Positions 1 through 8,889 of a stretch of 64,000 nt of DNA are shown here, piece by piece. The translations under genes were made by a program, and so were the position numbers. The stretch covers positions 1,178,001 through 1,242,000 of the forward strand of contig NZ_CP029562.1 of assembly GCF_004136315.1 (NCBI RefSeq). The letters are read 5' to 3'. The notes beneath the pieces are model-generated. The model had not been told where the DNA came from and ran no database searches. It saw only the letters and a list, made by a program, of their open reading frames with translations. How positions within the stretch are numbered: position 1 is the first letter of the stretch; every line of letters begins with the position of its first letter. The DNA comes from Mesorhizobium sp. Pch-S (GTDB lineage Bacteria; Pseudomonadota; Alphaproteobacteria; Rhizobiales; Rhizobiaceae).

Positions 1-448
1 CCGGACCCCTGTCGTTGGGTCGGTAGGCCGCAGCAGCCTCGGTATAGAATGCGAGGTATTGCCGCTCGATCTGGCTGTTCTGGTCGCGATAGGCTTCAAG
101 GCCCGGCGCCTCGTCCAGCAGCACCCGGTGCAGACCAGGATGGATGCTGTGGGCTTCGACGATGTTGGCCACCAGCGTCGCGGCGAAATCGGCGAGAGGC
201 TGTCGCTGCGCCAGGGCTGTCCTCACGGCGGCAAGGCTGTCGTCCAGATGATGGCGGCGGATCGCCCCCACCAGCGAGACCTTGTCGGGAAAATACTGGT
301 AGAGCGAGCCGACGCTGACGCCGGCCGCCTCGGCCACCCTGTTGGTGGTGAAACCCGGCCATCCCTGCTCGCTCAGAATGCGAGCCCCGGCCTCGACGAT
401 CGCATCGACCGTCGCCCGGGACCGCGCTTGTCGCGGCTCCTTGCGCAT
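1..448 (-). CDS. TetR-family transcriptional regulator (3' end outside window)
   Basis: About 149 N-terminal residues are visible; the gene runs off the left edge. After a basic start (MRKEPRQARSRATVDAIVEA) the TetR helix-turn-helix spans about residues 14-56, with TTNRVAEAAGVSVGSLYQYF and the usual DK after it. The rest is the start of the ligand-binding domain, so the effector cannot be judged. The ATG at 446-448 was chosen because the HTH begins at the normal distance from it. It is divergent from the DinB gene across a 97-bp gap, so repression of that gene and of itself is plausible (inference). The family call is secure; the target is not. Confidence 0.85.
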   Translation of the reverse strand, partial: MRKEPRQARSRATVDAIVEAGARILSEQGWPGFTTNRVAEAAGVSVGSLYQYFPDKVSLVGAIRRHHLDDSLAAVRTALAQRQPLADFAATLVANIVEAHSIHPGLHRVLLDEAPGLEAYRDQNSQIERQYLAFYTEAAAAYRPNDRGP

Positions 449-545
449 CAACGGCTGCCGCTTTGTTATGCGAGTAGACAATTTCGCACCCTCGCCAAAA
501 TATAGAGACATTACTCACATTTTCTCGGCAGGGACAGGTTCGGCA

Positions 546-1064
546 ATGCGTGAAATGCTTCGCACCCTTTACGGCTACCAGGCCTGGGCAAACAACGAGC
601 TGTTCGACAGGCTGGCGCTGCTCGACCAGCAGACGCAGGCGGCGGAACTGCATACCGCACTGCGCCTGGTCAGCCACCATCACGTGGTGGCCGAGATCTT
701 CGCGGCGCATCTCAGCGGCGCCAGACAGCACCACACATCCGACAACACGCCGGAGACGCCGACGCTGGAGGCCCTGCGGGCGTCGGTATCGGCAACGGAC
801 GGATGGTACCAGCAATACGTCCTCGACGTGACGGACGGTCAGCTCGATGAAGCCGTCGCCTTCACCTTCACCGATGGCGACAAGGGCAGCATGACACGGC
901 ACGAAATGCTGCAGCACGTCGCCCTGCATTCGGCGATCCATCGCGGCGAGGTCAGCCGCATCCTGGTGCAGCTTTCGATCACGCCGCCCTGGGATACGCT
1001 CGCCGTCTACCTGCACCGGACGCAGCCGGCGCGGCGTGAGCAGGAACTGCGGCCGACCGGGTGA
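546..1064 (+). CDS. DinB/YfiT-family putative metal-dependent protein
   Basis: A 172-residue four-helix-bundle protein of the DinB superfamily. The candidate metal ligands are visible: the histidine cluster at residues 44-46 in helix 2, and H124, H128 and H132 in a late helix (HVALHSAIHRGEV). Members of this family are often thiol-dependent transferases or damage- and stress-inducible proteins of unknown reaction. The start was set at 546 because the DinB fold begins directly after it (MREMLRTLYGYQAWANNELF); an open frame upstream overlaps the divergent TetR gene and looks non-coding. Control by the adjacent TetR regulator is likely but unproven. Confidence 0.8.
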   Translation: MREMLRTLYGYQAWANNELFDRLALLDQQTQAAELHTALRLVSHHHVVAEIFAAHLSGARQHHTSDNTPETPTLEALRASVSATDGWYQQYVLDVTDGQLDEAVAFTFTDGDKGSMTRHEMLQHVALHSAIHRGEVSRILVQLSITPPWDTLAVYLHRTQPARREQELRPTG

Positions 1065-1097
1065 ACCAGCCCTCCGCCGATCCAGTCCCTCCAGCGC

Positions 1098-1648
1098 TCA
1101 AGCCGGCATCGCGTCCTGCCAGCCGGTTTTCTCGAGAACAATCCTGGCCAGCTCGACAGGCGTCCGTCCGTCTGTCGGCACCACGATCAGGCCATCGGCA
1201 TTCTCGCCGGCCATGCGCCTTGCCTGCCGCAGCGAGCGTTCGGCCTGCGCTTCCGCGCCCCGGCCGATCTCGCGCTGCGCCAGGCGCTCAAGCAGCACGG
1301 GCTCGCTCACGCCAAGCCGCACGAGGTGATCTCGGCGTCGGGAATGGCTGCCAGGATCCAGCGCCTGTCGAAGGCAAGATGCTGCATGACGCCCGACATG
1401 ATCAGCCGCGTGTGGCCCAGGGCCCGGTATGTCGACCAGATAGCGGCAAGGTTGATGCTGCTGATGTCGACGGTGCCCGGCCACAGCCGGTCGAGCTCTT
1501 CCCGTGTCGGGCGCGGGAACACCCTGTCGAGCTCGTCGGTTTCGACAACCGCGTGCGCGATCTGCGCGGCGGCGAGCTCAACACTGAGTTCCCAGCAAAG
1601 CGTCGACTTGCCGACACCCGCCGGTCCCGTAATCAGCAACAGCTGCAT
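1098..1648 (-). pseudogene. P-loop kinase-like ATPase, broken by a 1-bp frameshift
   Basis: The first part reads MQLLLITGPAGVGKSTLCWE, with a Walker A at residues 8-16, followed by an adenylate-kinase-like nucleotide kinase fold. This frame stops near 1307 after a run ending IPDAEIT. The matching C-terminal part (LVRLGVSEPVLLERLAQREI onward, to 1098) lies in another frame. One extra base near 1325 would join them as IT-x-VRLGV. The protein would be about 183 residues, and AGAGG lies before the ATG at 1648. Either the gene is inactivated or the sequence has lost a base. The substrate is unknown. It is divergent from the threonine leader. Confidence 0.7.
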
Positions 1649-1687
1649 TTTGCCTCTTCGGTTCTGTGCCGGTCCAACCGGCTGACA

Positions 1688-1717
1688 TTGACAACGCGCC
1701 AAACCATACCCATACCT
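1688..1717 (+). promoter_or_regulatory. Putative housekeeping promoter of the thr leader and short thrS
   Basis: A perfect -35 hexamer TTGACA (1688-1693) is followed 17-18 bp later by a CATACCT-like -10. Initiation would fall at about 1722-1725, that is at or just before the leader ATG (1725), so the leader mRNA may be nearly leaderless. The -10 match is only moderate. Confidence 0.5.
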
Positions 1718-1724
1718 TGTGCCC

Positions 1725-1790
1725 ATGAGACAGATGTTTGCCTCCGCCACGACCACGACGACCATCGCTTTGCGGTGGCCGGTCGTCTGA
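1725..1790 (+). CDS. Threonine-rich leader peptide (attenuator)
   Basis: A 21-residue open frame, MRQMFASATTTTTIALRWPV followed by V and TGA. Five consecutive threonine codons (ACG ACC ACG ACG ACC) are followed by an isoleucine codon. The segment GACGACC over these codons (1757-1763) is complementary to GGTCGTC (1781-1787) at the end of the frame. A ribosome stalled on uncharged tRNA-Thr would therefore mask the upstream arm. An intrinsic terminator follows 31 bp after the stop and a threonyl-tRNA synthetase gene comes next. This is the logic of classical amino-acid attenuators such as E. coli thrL. There is no clear Shine-Dalgarno. I could not draw a convincing antiterminator by eye. Confidence 0.75.
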   Translation: MRQMFASATTTTTIALRWPVV

Positions 1791-1821
1791 TGCGCTGAAC
1801 AAACAGCTTCTCGACCCCCAG

Positions 1822-1847
1822 CCCCGCCGGATCGTGCGGGGTTTTTT
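1822..1847 (+). terminator. Intrinsic terminator / attenuator hairpin before the short thrS
   Basis: CCCCGC (1822-1827) pairs with GCGGGG (1836-1841) across an 8-nt loop and is followed at once by six T residues (1842-1847). It lies between the threonine leader peptide and the synthetase start, where a transcription attenuator belongs. The start codon at 1887 and its AAGGA site lie downstream of the T-run. Confidence 0.8.
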
Positions 1848-1886
1848 GTTCCTTTCGCTGTCCGGCTTTTTTTCAAGGACAGAACC

Positions 1887-3092
1887 ATGGAACAAGACGA
1901 TCACCGTATCCTGGCCAACCGGCTCGACCTCTTCCATTTCGAAGAGGACGCTCCCGGCATGGTCTATTGGCACCCGGCCGGCTGGCAGCTCTATCGCCAG
2001 CTCGAGGACTATATCCGAAGTCGCATGCGGCAATCCGGTTATGAGGAGGTGCATTCGCCGCAGCTCCTGCCGCGCAGCCTGTGGGAGCGCTCCGGACATT
2101 GGGAGAAATTCCGCGACAACATGTTCGTGATGCCGCGCGAAGGCGGCCGCGACATGGCGCTCAAGCCGATGAGCTGTCCGTGCCACATCCAGATCTTCAA
2201 CGCCTCGCTGCGCTCCTGGCGTGACCTGCCGATGCGGCTTTGCGAGTTCGGCGCATGCCACCGCGACGAGCCCTCCGGCGCGATGCATGGACTGATGCGC
2301 ACGCGCGGCTTCGTCCAGGACGATGCCCATGTGCTTTGCCAGTCGGAGCAGGTCGAGGCGGAAGTCGCCCGCTTCGTCGTGCTGCTTTCGTCGATCTATG
2401 CCGACCTCGGCTTCGATGATTTCGAAGTGGCGCTCTCGCTGCGTCCTGAAAAGCGGGCGGGATCGGAGGCGGACTGGGACGTGGCGGAAGCGCAATTGCT
2501 GGCAGCGGCAAGGGCCGCGGGTCTGGAGCCCGTCCTGCAGCCCGGTGAAGGCGCTTTCTACGGGCCGAAACTGGAGTTCGCGCTGCGCGACCGCCAAGGG
2601 CGCTCGTGGCAGTGCGGCACGATCCAGCTCGACTTCGTGCTGCCGGCGCGGCTCGACGCGTCCTACATCGATGCCGGCGGCAACCGCGCGGTGCCGGTGA
2701 TGCTGCATCATGCCGTGTTCGGCTCGATGGGCCGCATGATCGGCATCCTGCTCGAGCATCACCAGGGCAAGCTGCCGTTCTGGCTGGCCCCGGTCCAGAT
2801 CGCCATCCTGCCCGTGGCTGAAGACCAGCACGATGTCGCGAAGGACTTCGGGCAGCGCCTCGTCGCCGCCGGGCTGCGGCCACGGCTGTTCGATCAGGCC
2901 GAGACGTTGTCGCGGCGCATCGTCAGCAGCCACGACCTGTCGATTCCGGTCGTCGCGGTTCTCGGCAAGCGGGAAGCGCAGGATGGCTCCGTCGCCCTCA
3001 AGTCGAGGCACGGGCAATGGACGATGGCTCTGGACGAGGCCGTTTCGCGGCTGCTTGCGACGTCCAGCCAGAGAGGCGACGCGTTCAGGTGA
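1887..3092 (+). CDS. thrS: Short threonyl-tRNA synthetase lacking TGS and editing domains
   Basis: The 401-residue protein begins directly with the class II catalytic core, so the N-terminal TGS and editing domains of a usual ~640-residue ThrRS are absent. Motif 1 is around residues 40-65. Motif 2 includes RLCEFGACHRDEPSGAMHGL. The zinc ligands are preserved as C97 (MSCPCH), H148 (QDDAHVLC) and H274 (VMLHHAVFGS). Motif 3 retains R283, but the usual Glu before it is Gly (GSMGRM). The anticodon-binding domain fills about residues 303-395. It should charge tRNA-Thr but not clear mischarged Ser-tRNA. AAGGA precedes the ATG. The leader and terminator upstream suggest expression on threonine starvation. 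A full-length thrS is presumably elsewhere. Confidence 0.9.
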   Translation: MEQDDHRILANRLDLFHFEEDAPGMVYWHPAGWQLYRQLEDYIRSRMRQSGYEEVHSPQLLPRSLWERSGHWEKFRDNMFVMPREGGRDMALKPMSCPCHIQIFNASLRSWRDLPMRLCEFGACHRDEPSGAMHGLMRTRGFVQDDAHVLCQSEQVEAEVARFVVLLSSIYADLGFDDFEVALSLRPEKRAGSEADWDVAEAQLLAAARAAGLEPVLQPGEGAFYGPKLEFALRDRQGRSWQCGTIQLDFVLPARLDASYIDAGGNRAVPVMLHHAVFGSMGRMIGILLEHHQGKLPFWLAPVQIAILPVAEDQHDVAKDFGQRLVAAGLRPRLFDQAETLSRRIVSSHDLSIPVVAVLGKREAQDGSVALKSRHGQWTMALDEAVSRLLATSSQRGDAFR

Positions 3093-3114
3093 CGCGCCGC
3101 CCCTCATACCAGAA

Positions 3115-3140
3115 GTCCTGGATGTTGACCCATCCAGGAC
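3115..3140. terminator. Perfect hairpin downstream of the short thrS
   Basis: GTCCTGGATG (3115-3124) and CATCCAGGAC (3131-3140) form a perfect 10-bp stem with a 6-nt loop, 22 bp after the stop codon. There is no strong T-run, so it may be a mobile palindrome rather than a simple terminator. Confidence 0.5.
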
Positions 3141-3214
3141 GCCTCAATCGCCGGCGCGGCCCCTCCTGGCCACTTGGCTTTCGCGCCAACGGGCGCGGCG
3201 CGCGGTCGCGCGCT

Positions 3215-3241
3215 CCGACGGTCATTCAAAATGACCGTCGG
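3215..3241. terminator. Perfect 12-bp hairpin between convergent genes
   Basis: CCGACGGTCATT (3215-3226), loop CAA, then AATGACCGTCGG (3230-3241). It ends 3 bp before the stop of the minus-strand FGGY kinase gene and separates convergent transcription units, so a bidirectional terminator is the simplest role. Confidence 0.55.
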
Positions 3242-3243
3242 TG

Positions 3244-4809
3244 TCACTCCAGCGCATCGAGTGCCTGGCGCTGCCGGTGCATTTCGAGGAACACGCGATA
3301 GTCGCGGTCGAACCGGCTGAGCGAAGCCGGGTTCGGCCGCCGCTCGCGGCCCGGCTGGCGCATGGCCGCGCAGGCCTCGGCGAGGCTCGGATGCAGCCCG
3401 GCGGCTGCTGCCGCCGACATTGCCGTGCCGAGCAGCACAGCATCGCCGCTGTCCGATTCCAGCACCGTGCAGCCGGTGGCATCGGCGTAGAGTTCCATCA
3501 GCAGCGGGTTGCGGGTGTGGCCGCCGGTCACATGCAGCGTGTCGATGACATAGCCATTGGCATTGAGGGCTTCGAGCACATGACGCACGCCGAGCGCGAT
3601 GGCGACCGCCGTGCGCCAATAGAGCCGGGCAAGGCTGTCGAAGGATGAATCCAGCGTCAGCCCGCTGATGACGCCCAGCGCGTGCGGATCGGCCAGTGGC
3701 GTGCGGTTGCCGTGGAAATCCGGCAGCACATGCAGCCGCGCGGCCAGGTCCAGCCCCTCCTCGGCACGCAGTTCGAGGACGCGTTCGACGATGCGCTTGT
3801 GCGTGGCTGCATCCGGTTCGCCGCCATGCCAGCGGATGATGTGGTCGAGCAACGCGCCGGTGGCCGACTGCCCGCCCTCGCTGAGCCAGAGACCCGGCAG
3901 GGGTGCGCCAAAATAGGGGCCCCACATGCCGGCGAAAGCCCGCGGCTCGGACGACATCGCCATGACGCAGCTCGATGTGCCGGCGATCAGCGCCAGATGC
4001 CGGTCGACATCATCCAGGCCGCCGATGACGCCGAGCGCACCGGCGAAGGCGTCGATGAGGCCGGCGCCGACGCGGCAGGCCGTGGTAAGGCCGAGCGCGG
4101 CGGCGGCCTCTTCGGTCAACGGACCCAGATCGCTGCCGACCGGGCTGGGGCGATCCGGCAGCGAACCGTGTTCGAAGATGTCGGCGAGGCCCACGGCCTC
4201 GAAGAAATCCGGCCGCCAGCCGGTCTCCTCATGGGCGAGGAAGGTCCATTTGGCGGTGAGCGTGCATTGCGAGCGGGCAAACGAACCGCAGGCCCTGTAA
4301 GTGAGGAAATCGGCAAGGTCGAAAAGCTGGCCGGTACGCGCCCAGGCATCGGGCAGATGTCGCTTCACCCACATCAGCTTCGGCGTCGCCATCTCCGGCG
4401 ACATCACCCCGCCGACATGGCCGAGGACACGGTGGCGGGTGGCCGTGCATTCGTCAGCCTCGGCCAGGGCGCGGTGGTCCATCCAGACGATGGTGTCCCA
4501 GCGCTCGCCGCCCGCCTTTGAAACACCGATCTGCTCGCCGTTGCGGCCACGGAAAACATTGGAGCAGGTGGCGTCGAAGGAAATGCCGACGACGTCTTCC
4601 GTCGCGACGCCGGCCGCTTCGCGGGCGGCGCGCATGGCTTCGCAGGCGGCGGCCCAGATGTTTTCCGAATCCTGTTCGTAGTGGCCGGGGCTGGCGCGGT
4701 TCATGGCGATCGGCCGCTCGGCGCGGGCCAGCAGCCGACCGTTGCTGTCAAACAGGCCGGCGCGCGCGCTGCCCGTACCGACATCGATGGCGGCGAGCAC
4801 CGGCGCCAT
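3244..4809 (-). CDS. FGGY-family pentulose kinase, D-ribulokinase-like
   Basis: About 521 residues. The N-terminal actin-fold phosphate motif is AAIDVGTGSARAGLFD. The segment MDHRALAEADECTATRHRVL, followed by HVGGVMSPEMATPKLMW, resembles the FGGY/D-ribulokinase subgroup more than xylulokinases. The C-terminal nucleotide motif is TGGHTRNPLLMELYADATGC. The expected reaction is ATP phosphorylation of a ketopentose, probably D-ribulose from ribitol or another pentulose made by the linked dehydrogenases. The start at 4809 (MAPVLAAIDVG) places the phosphate motif at the usual distance; a start at 4872 is possible. It is the last gene of the polyol locus. Substrate is inferred from family and context. 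Confidence 0.85.
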   Translation of the reverse strand: MAPVLAAIDVGTGSARAGLFDSNGRLLARAERPIAMNRASPGHYEQDSENIWAAACEAMRAAREAAGVATEDVVGISFDATCSNVFRGRNGEQIGVSKAGGERWDTIVWMDHRALAEADECTATRHRVLGHVGGVMSPEMATPKLMWVKRHLPDAWARTGQLFDLADFLTYRACGSFARSQCTLTAKWTFLAHEETGWRPDFFEAVGLADIFEHGSLPDRPSPVGSDLGPLTEEAAAALGLTTACRVGAGLIDAFAGALGVIGGLDDVDRHLALIAGTSSCVMAMSSEPRAFAGMWGPYFGAPLPGLWLSEGGQSATGALLDHIIRWHGGEPDAATHKRIVERVLELRAEEGLDLAARLHVLPDFHGNRTPLADPHALGVISGLTLDSSFDSLARLYWRTAVAIALGVRHVLEALNANGYVIDTLHVTGGHTRNPLLMELYADATGCTVLESDSGDAVLLGTAMSAAAAAGLHPSLAEACAAMRQPGRERRPNPASLSRFDRDYRVFLEMHRQRQALDALE

Positions 4810-4981
4810 CAGTATGGCTGGACCCGCGGGGCGGCCGTCATGGCCGATGATCCAGAGAGCCCGCAGGCCCATTCCGGCTGTGGCAAGAGGGTCGAAAAGG
4901 GAGCATCGGCACGCGGCATGGTGCGCACTCTATATGCGCGTTTTGCCCGGCGCTACCGCCTCGGCCACATGGACGACTGGT

Positions 4982-6460
4982 TCAGAGTTTTCCTGCCAGA
5001 TAACGTGTCAGCGTCTCGCGCGCGCCAACGTCCCAGACCGTCTTCAGGGCATGGGAGAACGCCTCGATAAAGGCTGGCGAGCGGCCGACCTCGCCATAGA
5101 TATCCTCCATGGCAAGCCAGGCCGACGGGTCGTCCCTCGCGGCCCTGGCGGTCGCCTGCATGCGGTCCCAGCTCGGATCGTTTGGTTCGATCACCGCGCC
5201 GGAATCGGTGGTGCCGAAACAGTAGCGGCACCAGAAGGCGGATTCGAGCGCGAGGCCGGAAACGCCGGCGCCGGCCTTCAATCGGTCCGCGATGGTGGGG
5301 ATGATGAATTTCGGCTGGCGGTTGGAACCATCGAGGCAAAGCCGGCGCACGGTGTCGCCGATCTTGGGGTTGGAGAAGCGGCGCTCGATCAGCTGGTAAT
5401 AGTCCTCGAGGTCGGTGTCCGGCACCGGCGGCACGGTCGGGATGATCTCGTCATGTTCGAGCCTGGCGAGGAAGGCCCGCACCAGCGGCTCCTGCATCGC
5501 CTCATGCACGAAATGGATGTCCATCAGCCCGGCCGGGTAGGCGATGGTGGCATGGCCGCCATTGAGGATGCGGATCTTCATCAGCTCATAGGGCGAGACG
5601 TCCGGCACGAACTGCACGCCGACCTTTTCCAGCGCCGGGCGGCCTGCCGGAAATTTGTCTTCCAGCACCCATTGCCGGAACGGCTCGCAGAATACCGGCC
5701 AGTTGTCGTCGACGTCGAAATCCGTCGCCAGTATGCCATGCTCGCGCTTGGTGGTGGCGGGGGTGATGCGATCGACCATGCCGTTCGGAAAGGCGACATT
5801 GCCGGCAACCCATTCGGCGAGATCACGGTCGAACAGGCGGGCGAGGCCGATGACGCCGTCGGACGTGACGCGGCCATTGTGAGGAATGTTGTCGCAGGAC
5901 ATCACCGTAAACGGCTGGACGCGTGCAGCGCGACGGCGCACCAGCCCGGCAAGGATCAGGCCGAACACCGTCTTCGGATGGTCCGGATCGCTGGCATCGG
6001 CAACGATGTCGGGGTGTTCCGGATTGAAATAGCCCGAGGCCGGATCGATGAAATAACCACCTTCGGTGATGGTCAGCGAAACGATGCGGATGGCCGGATC
6101 GGCCAGCCTGTCGATGATCGCCGCCGTCTCGCCCGGCACCAGGAAATCGATCATCGCACCGGTCACCCGGGCGGCCATATGGCCGTCGTCCTGCTCGACC
6201 ACGGTGGTCAGCCAGTCCTGCTCGGCCAGTCTGGCGCGACCTGCCTTCTCGCCCTCGAACACCCCGGCGCCGACAAGCGCCCAGTCGTGCCCCTCACCCG
6301 TGTTGAAAAGGTCGTCGAGATAGACGGCCTGGTGGGCGCGGTGGAAGTTGCCGACGCCGAAATGCAGGATGCCGGCCTTGAGGCTTTCGCGCTTGTAGCC
6401 GGGGGCGGCCACCTTCGCGGGCAGCTTGTCCAGATTGGCGAGCGAGAGTTTGGTCGTCAT
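4982..6460 (-). CDS. mtlK: Mannitol 2-dehydrogenase (polyol-specific long-chain dehydrogenase)
   Basis: A 492-residue member of the polyol-specific long-chain dehydrogenase family. It would oxidise D-mannitol to D-fructose with NAD, and often D-arabitol to D-xylulose. The Rossmann-type start is AGILHFGVGNFHRAHQAVYL. The family motif around the catalytic Lys/Asn/His is present as KIRILNGGHATIAYP. The ATG at 6460 was chosen because AAGG sits just upstream and the family start follows; an upstream extension would run into the palindromic repeat at 6492-6656. It lies in the minus-strand polyol cluster with smoS and the Smo transporter, as in Rhodobacter and Sinorhizobium. Confidence 0.93.
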   Translation of the reverse strand: MTTKLSLANLDKLPAKVAAPGYKRESLKAGILHFGVGNFHRAHQAVYLDDLFNTGEGHDWALVGAGVFEGEKAGRARLAEQDWLTTVVEQDDGHMAARVTGAMIDFLVPGETAAIIDRLADPAIRIVSLTITEGGYFIDPASGYFNPEHPDIVADASDPDHPKTVFGLILAGLVRRRAARVQPFTVMSCDNIPHNGRVTSDGVIGLARLFDRDLAEWVAGNVAFPNGMVDRITPATTKREHGILATDFDVDDNWPVFCEPFRQWVLEDKFPAGRPALEKVGVQFVPDVSPYELMKIRILNGGHATIAYPAGLMDIHFVHEAMQEPLVRAFLARLEHDEIIPTVPPVPDTDLEDYYQLIERRFSNPKIGDTVRRLCLDGSNRQPKFIIPTIADRLKAGAGVSGLALESAFWCRYCFGTTDSGAVIEPNDPSWDRMQATARAARDDPSAWLAMEDIYGEVGRSPAFIEAFSHALKTVWDVGARETLTRYLAGKL

Positions 6461-6491
6461 GTCAAAACGCCTTTCATTGAGCACCACCTCC

Positions 6492-6656
6492 CCTTCTCCC
6501 CTTGTGGGAGAAGGTGGATCGGCGCACAGCGCCGAGACGGATGAGGGGTGCTGGAAGAAGCTGAACGCTGGCGATCCGGCCAACACCCCTCATCCGACCT
6601 CGCTTACGGCGGCCTAGCCGCCGGGCTCGGCCACCTTCTCCCGCAAGGGGAGAAGG
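6492..6656. repeat. Nested palindromic intergenic element (RIME/REP-like)
   Basis: A 165-bp element. Its outer arms, 26 bp at 6492-6517 and 6631-6656, are inverted copies with one mismatch; each arm is itself a CCTTCTCCC/GGGAGAAGG palindrome. Inner arms CGGATGAGGGGTG (6538-6550) and CACCCCTCATCCG (6584-6596) are perfect inverted copies. It sits inside the polyol locus between smoS and mtlK, so it would be transcribed. Such CCTTCTCCC elements are familiar in rhizobial intergenic DNA (recalled, not searched). Confidence 0.8.
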
Positions 6657-6661
6657 CAAGA

Positions 6662-7435
6662 TCAACTCATCCACTGGCCGCCATCGACGTTGTAGGTCTG
6701 GGCGACGATGTATTCGGCCTCCCTGCTGGCCAGGAAAACCGCCATGCCGGTCAGGTCTTCGGCCCGGCCCATGCGGCCGTAAGGCACGCCCTCGCCGACC
6801 AGCTTCTTCTTCTCGCCGAGCGGCCGGTTCTCGTATCTGGCGAACAGGGAATCGACATGATCCCAGTGCTCGCCGTCGACCACGCCCGGCGCGATCGCAT
6901 TGACGTTGATGCGGTGCCTGATCAGGTCGAGCCCGGCCGACTGGGTCAGCGAAATGACGGCCGCCTTGGTGGCGCAATAGACCCCGACCAGCGCTTCGCC
7001 GCGACGGCCCGCCTGGCTTGCCATGTTGATGATCCTGCCGCCTTTGCCGCGCGCGATCATCGATTTCGCCGCTGCCTGCAGCATGAACAGCGTGCCGGCG
7101 ACATTGACGGCGAACAGCCGGTCGTAGCTGGCGCGGCTGATCTCGACGATGGGTGCTGCATCGAACAGAGCGGCGTTGTTGATGAGGATGTCGAGCCCGC
7201 CGGCCTTGTTTTCGACCGCGGCAATCGCGGCATCGATCGAAGCCTGATCGGTGACGTCGAGCCGCACCGCATAGGCAGCCGGCCCGATCTCGGACGCGGT
7301 TTTTTCCGCCGCTTCCAGGTTGATGTCGGCGATCGCCACCGTCGCGCCTTCGCGCACATAGGCTTCGGCGAAGGCACGGCCGATGCCGCGCGCCGAACCG
7401 GTGACGATGGCGGATTTGCCTTCAAGACGCTTCAT
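6662..7435 (-). CDS. smoS: Sorbitol dehydrogenase, short-chain type (SmoS/PolS)
   Basis: A 257-residue classical short-chain dehydrogenase. The NAD motif VTGSARGIG is at 11-19, NNA at 86-88, and the catalytic S140, Y153 and K157 (YCATK) are in place. The length and the C-terminal ending YNVDGGQWMS fit the SmoS/sorbitol (L-iditol 2-) dehydrogenase subgroup, which oxidises D-sorbitol to fructose and galactitol to tagatose. The start at 7435 (MKRLEGKSAIVTG) was chosen because the fold begins there. It is flanked by the VOC gene upstream and mtlK downstream, in the order of rhizobial smo operons. Confidence 0.9.
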   Translation of the reverse strand: MKRLEGKSAIVTGSARGIGRAFAEAYVREGATVAIADINLEAAEKTASEIGPAAYAVRLDVTDQASIDAAIAAVENKAGGLDILINNAALFDAAPIVEISRASYDRLFAVNVAGTLFMLQAAAKSMIARGKGGRIINMASQAGRRGEALVGVYCATKAAVISLTQSAGLDLIRHRINVNAIAPGVVDGEHWDHVDSLFARYENRPLGEKKKLVGEGVPYGRMGRAEDLTGMAVFLASREAEYIVAQTYNVDGGQWMS

Positions 7436-7466
7436 CGGATTGCACCCGCACGGAAAGCCACGGTCG

Positions 7467-7856
7467 TCATAGGTCCTCGTCCTCGGCCAGCGGTTCGCCG
7501 ATCTCGACCGCATGGCGATCGGGATCGTAGAAGCGGAACACGCGCTGGCCCCACGCCTGTTCGATGATCGGATGGATCAGGTCGACCTTGCCGCTCAGCC
7601 GCGCAAAGCAGGCGTCGATGTCCTCATCCTCGAAATAGAGCAGCAGATTCGGCTGCCCCAGCGGTTCGGTTTTTGGGGGAGCCGCCACTCCCCATACGGT
7701 TTCGATCAGCGCCGACGCGTCGTGGATGGCGAAATGCCCCTTGAAGATGACGATCGTGCCGTGGTCGGCCTTGACCGTCAGGCCAAGCAGATCGCGATAA
7801 AAAGCCGTCGCGACGCCAATGTCCCTGACGAAGATGATCGGATTGACGAAGCGCAC
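7467..7856 (-). CDS. VOC (glyoxalase/bleomycin-resistance fold) family protein
   Basis: 129 residues with the paired beta-alpha-beta-beta-beta modules of the vicinal-oxygen-chelate fold: FVRDIGVATAFYRDLLGL at the N-terminus and RVFRFYDPDRHAVEIGEP at the C-terminus. The Glu in AVEIGEP is the usual metal ligand, and one His (GHFAIHDA) lies in the first half. The reaction cannot be named from sequence. It lies 7 bp downstream of smoK and 31 bp upstream of smoS in one transcription unit, so a role next to polyol oxidation is likely but unspecified. Confidence 0.75.
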   Translation of the reverse strand: MRFVNPIIFVRDIGVATAFYRDLLGLTVKADHGTIVIFKGHFAIHDASALIETVWGVAAPPKTEPLGQPNLLLYFEDEDIDACFARLSGKVDLIHPIIEQAWGQRVFRFYDPDRHAVEIGEPLAEDEDL

Positions 7857-7863
7857 GACCGTC

Positions 7864-8862
<999 letters not shown>

Positions 8863-8889
8863 TTTGTCCTCCTTGAGCTTCCCGGCGCA

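Noticed and set aside
1790..1886. T-box riboswitch before the short thrS
   Set aside because: T-boxes are rare outside Firmicutes/Actinobacteria and no conserved T-box sequence is seen; a Thr-rich leader and terminator explain the region.
3104..3925. Minus-strand open frame over the hairpin region and kinase 3' end
   Set aside because: Overlaps the FGGY kinase in another frame and has no family features.
4703..6544. A plus-strand open frame of 613 residues across the kinase and mtlK region
   Set aside because: It is antisense to two strongly supported genes and has no family motifs; a by-product of high-GC codon bias.
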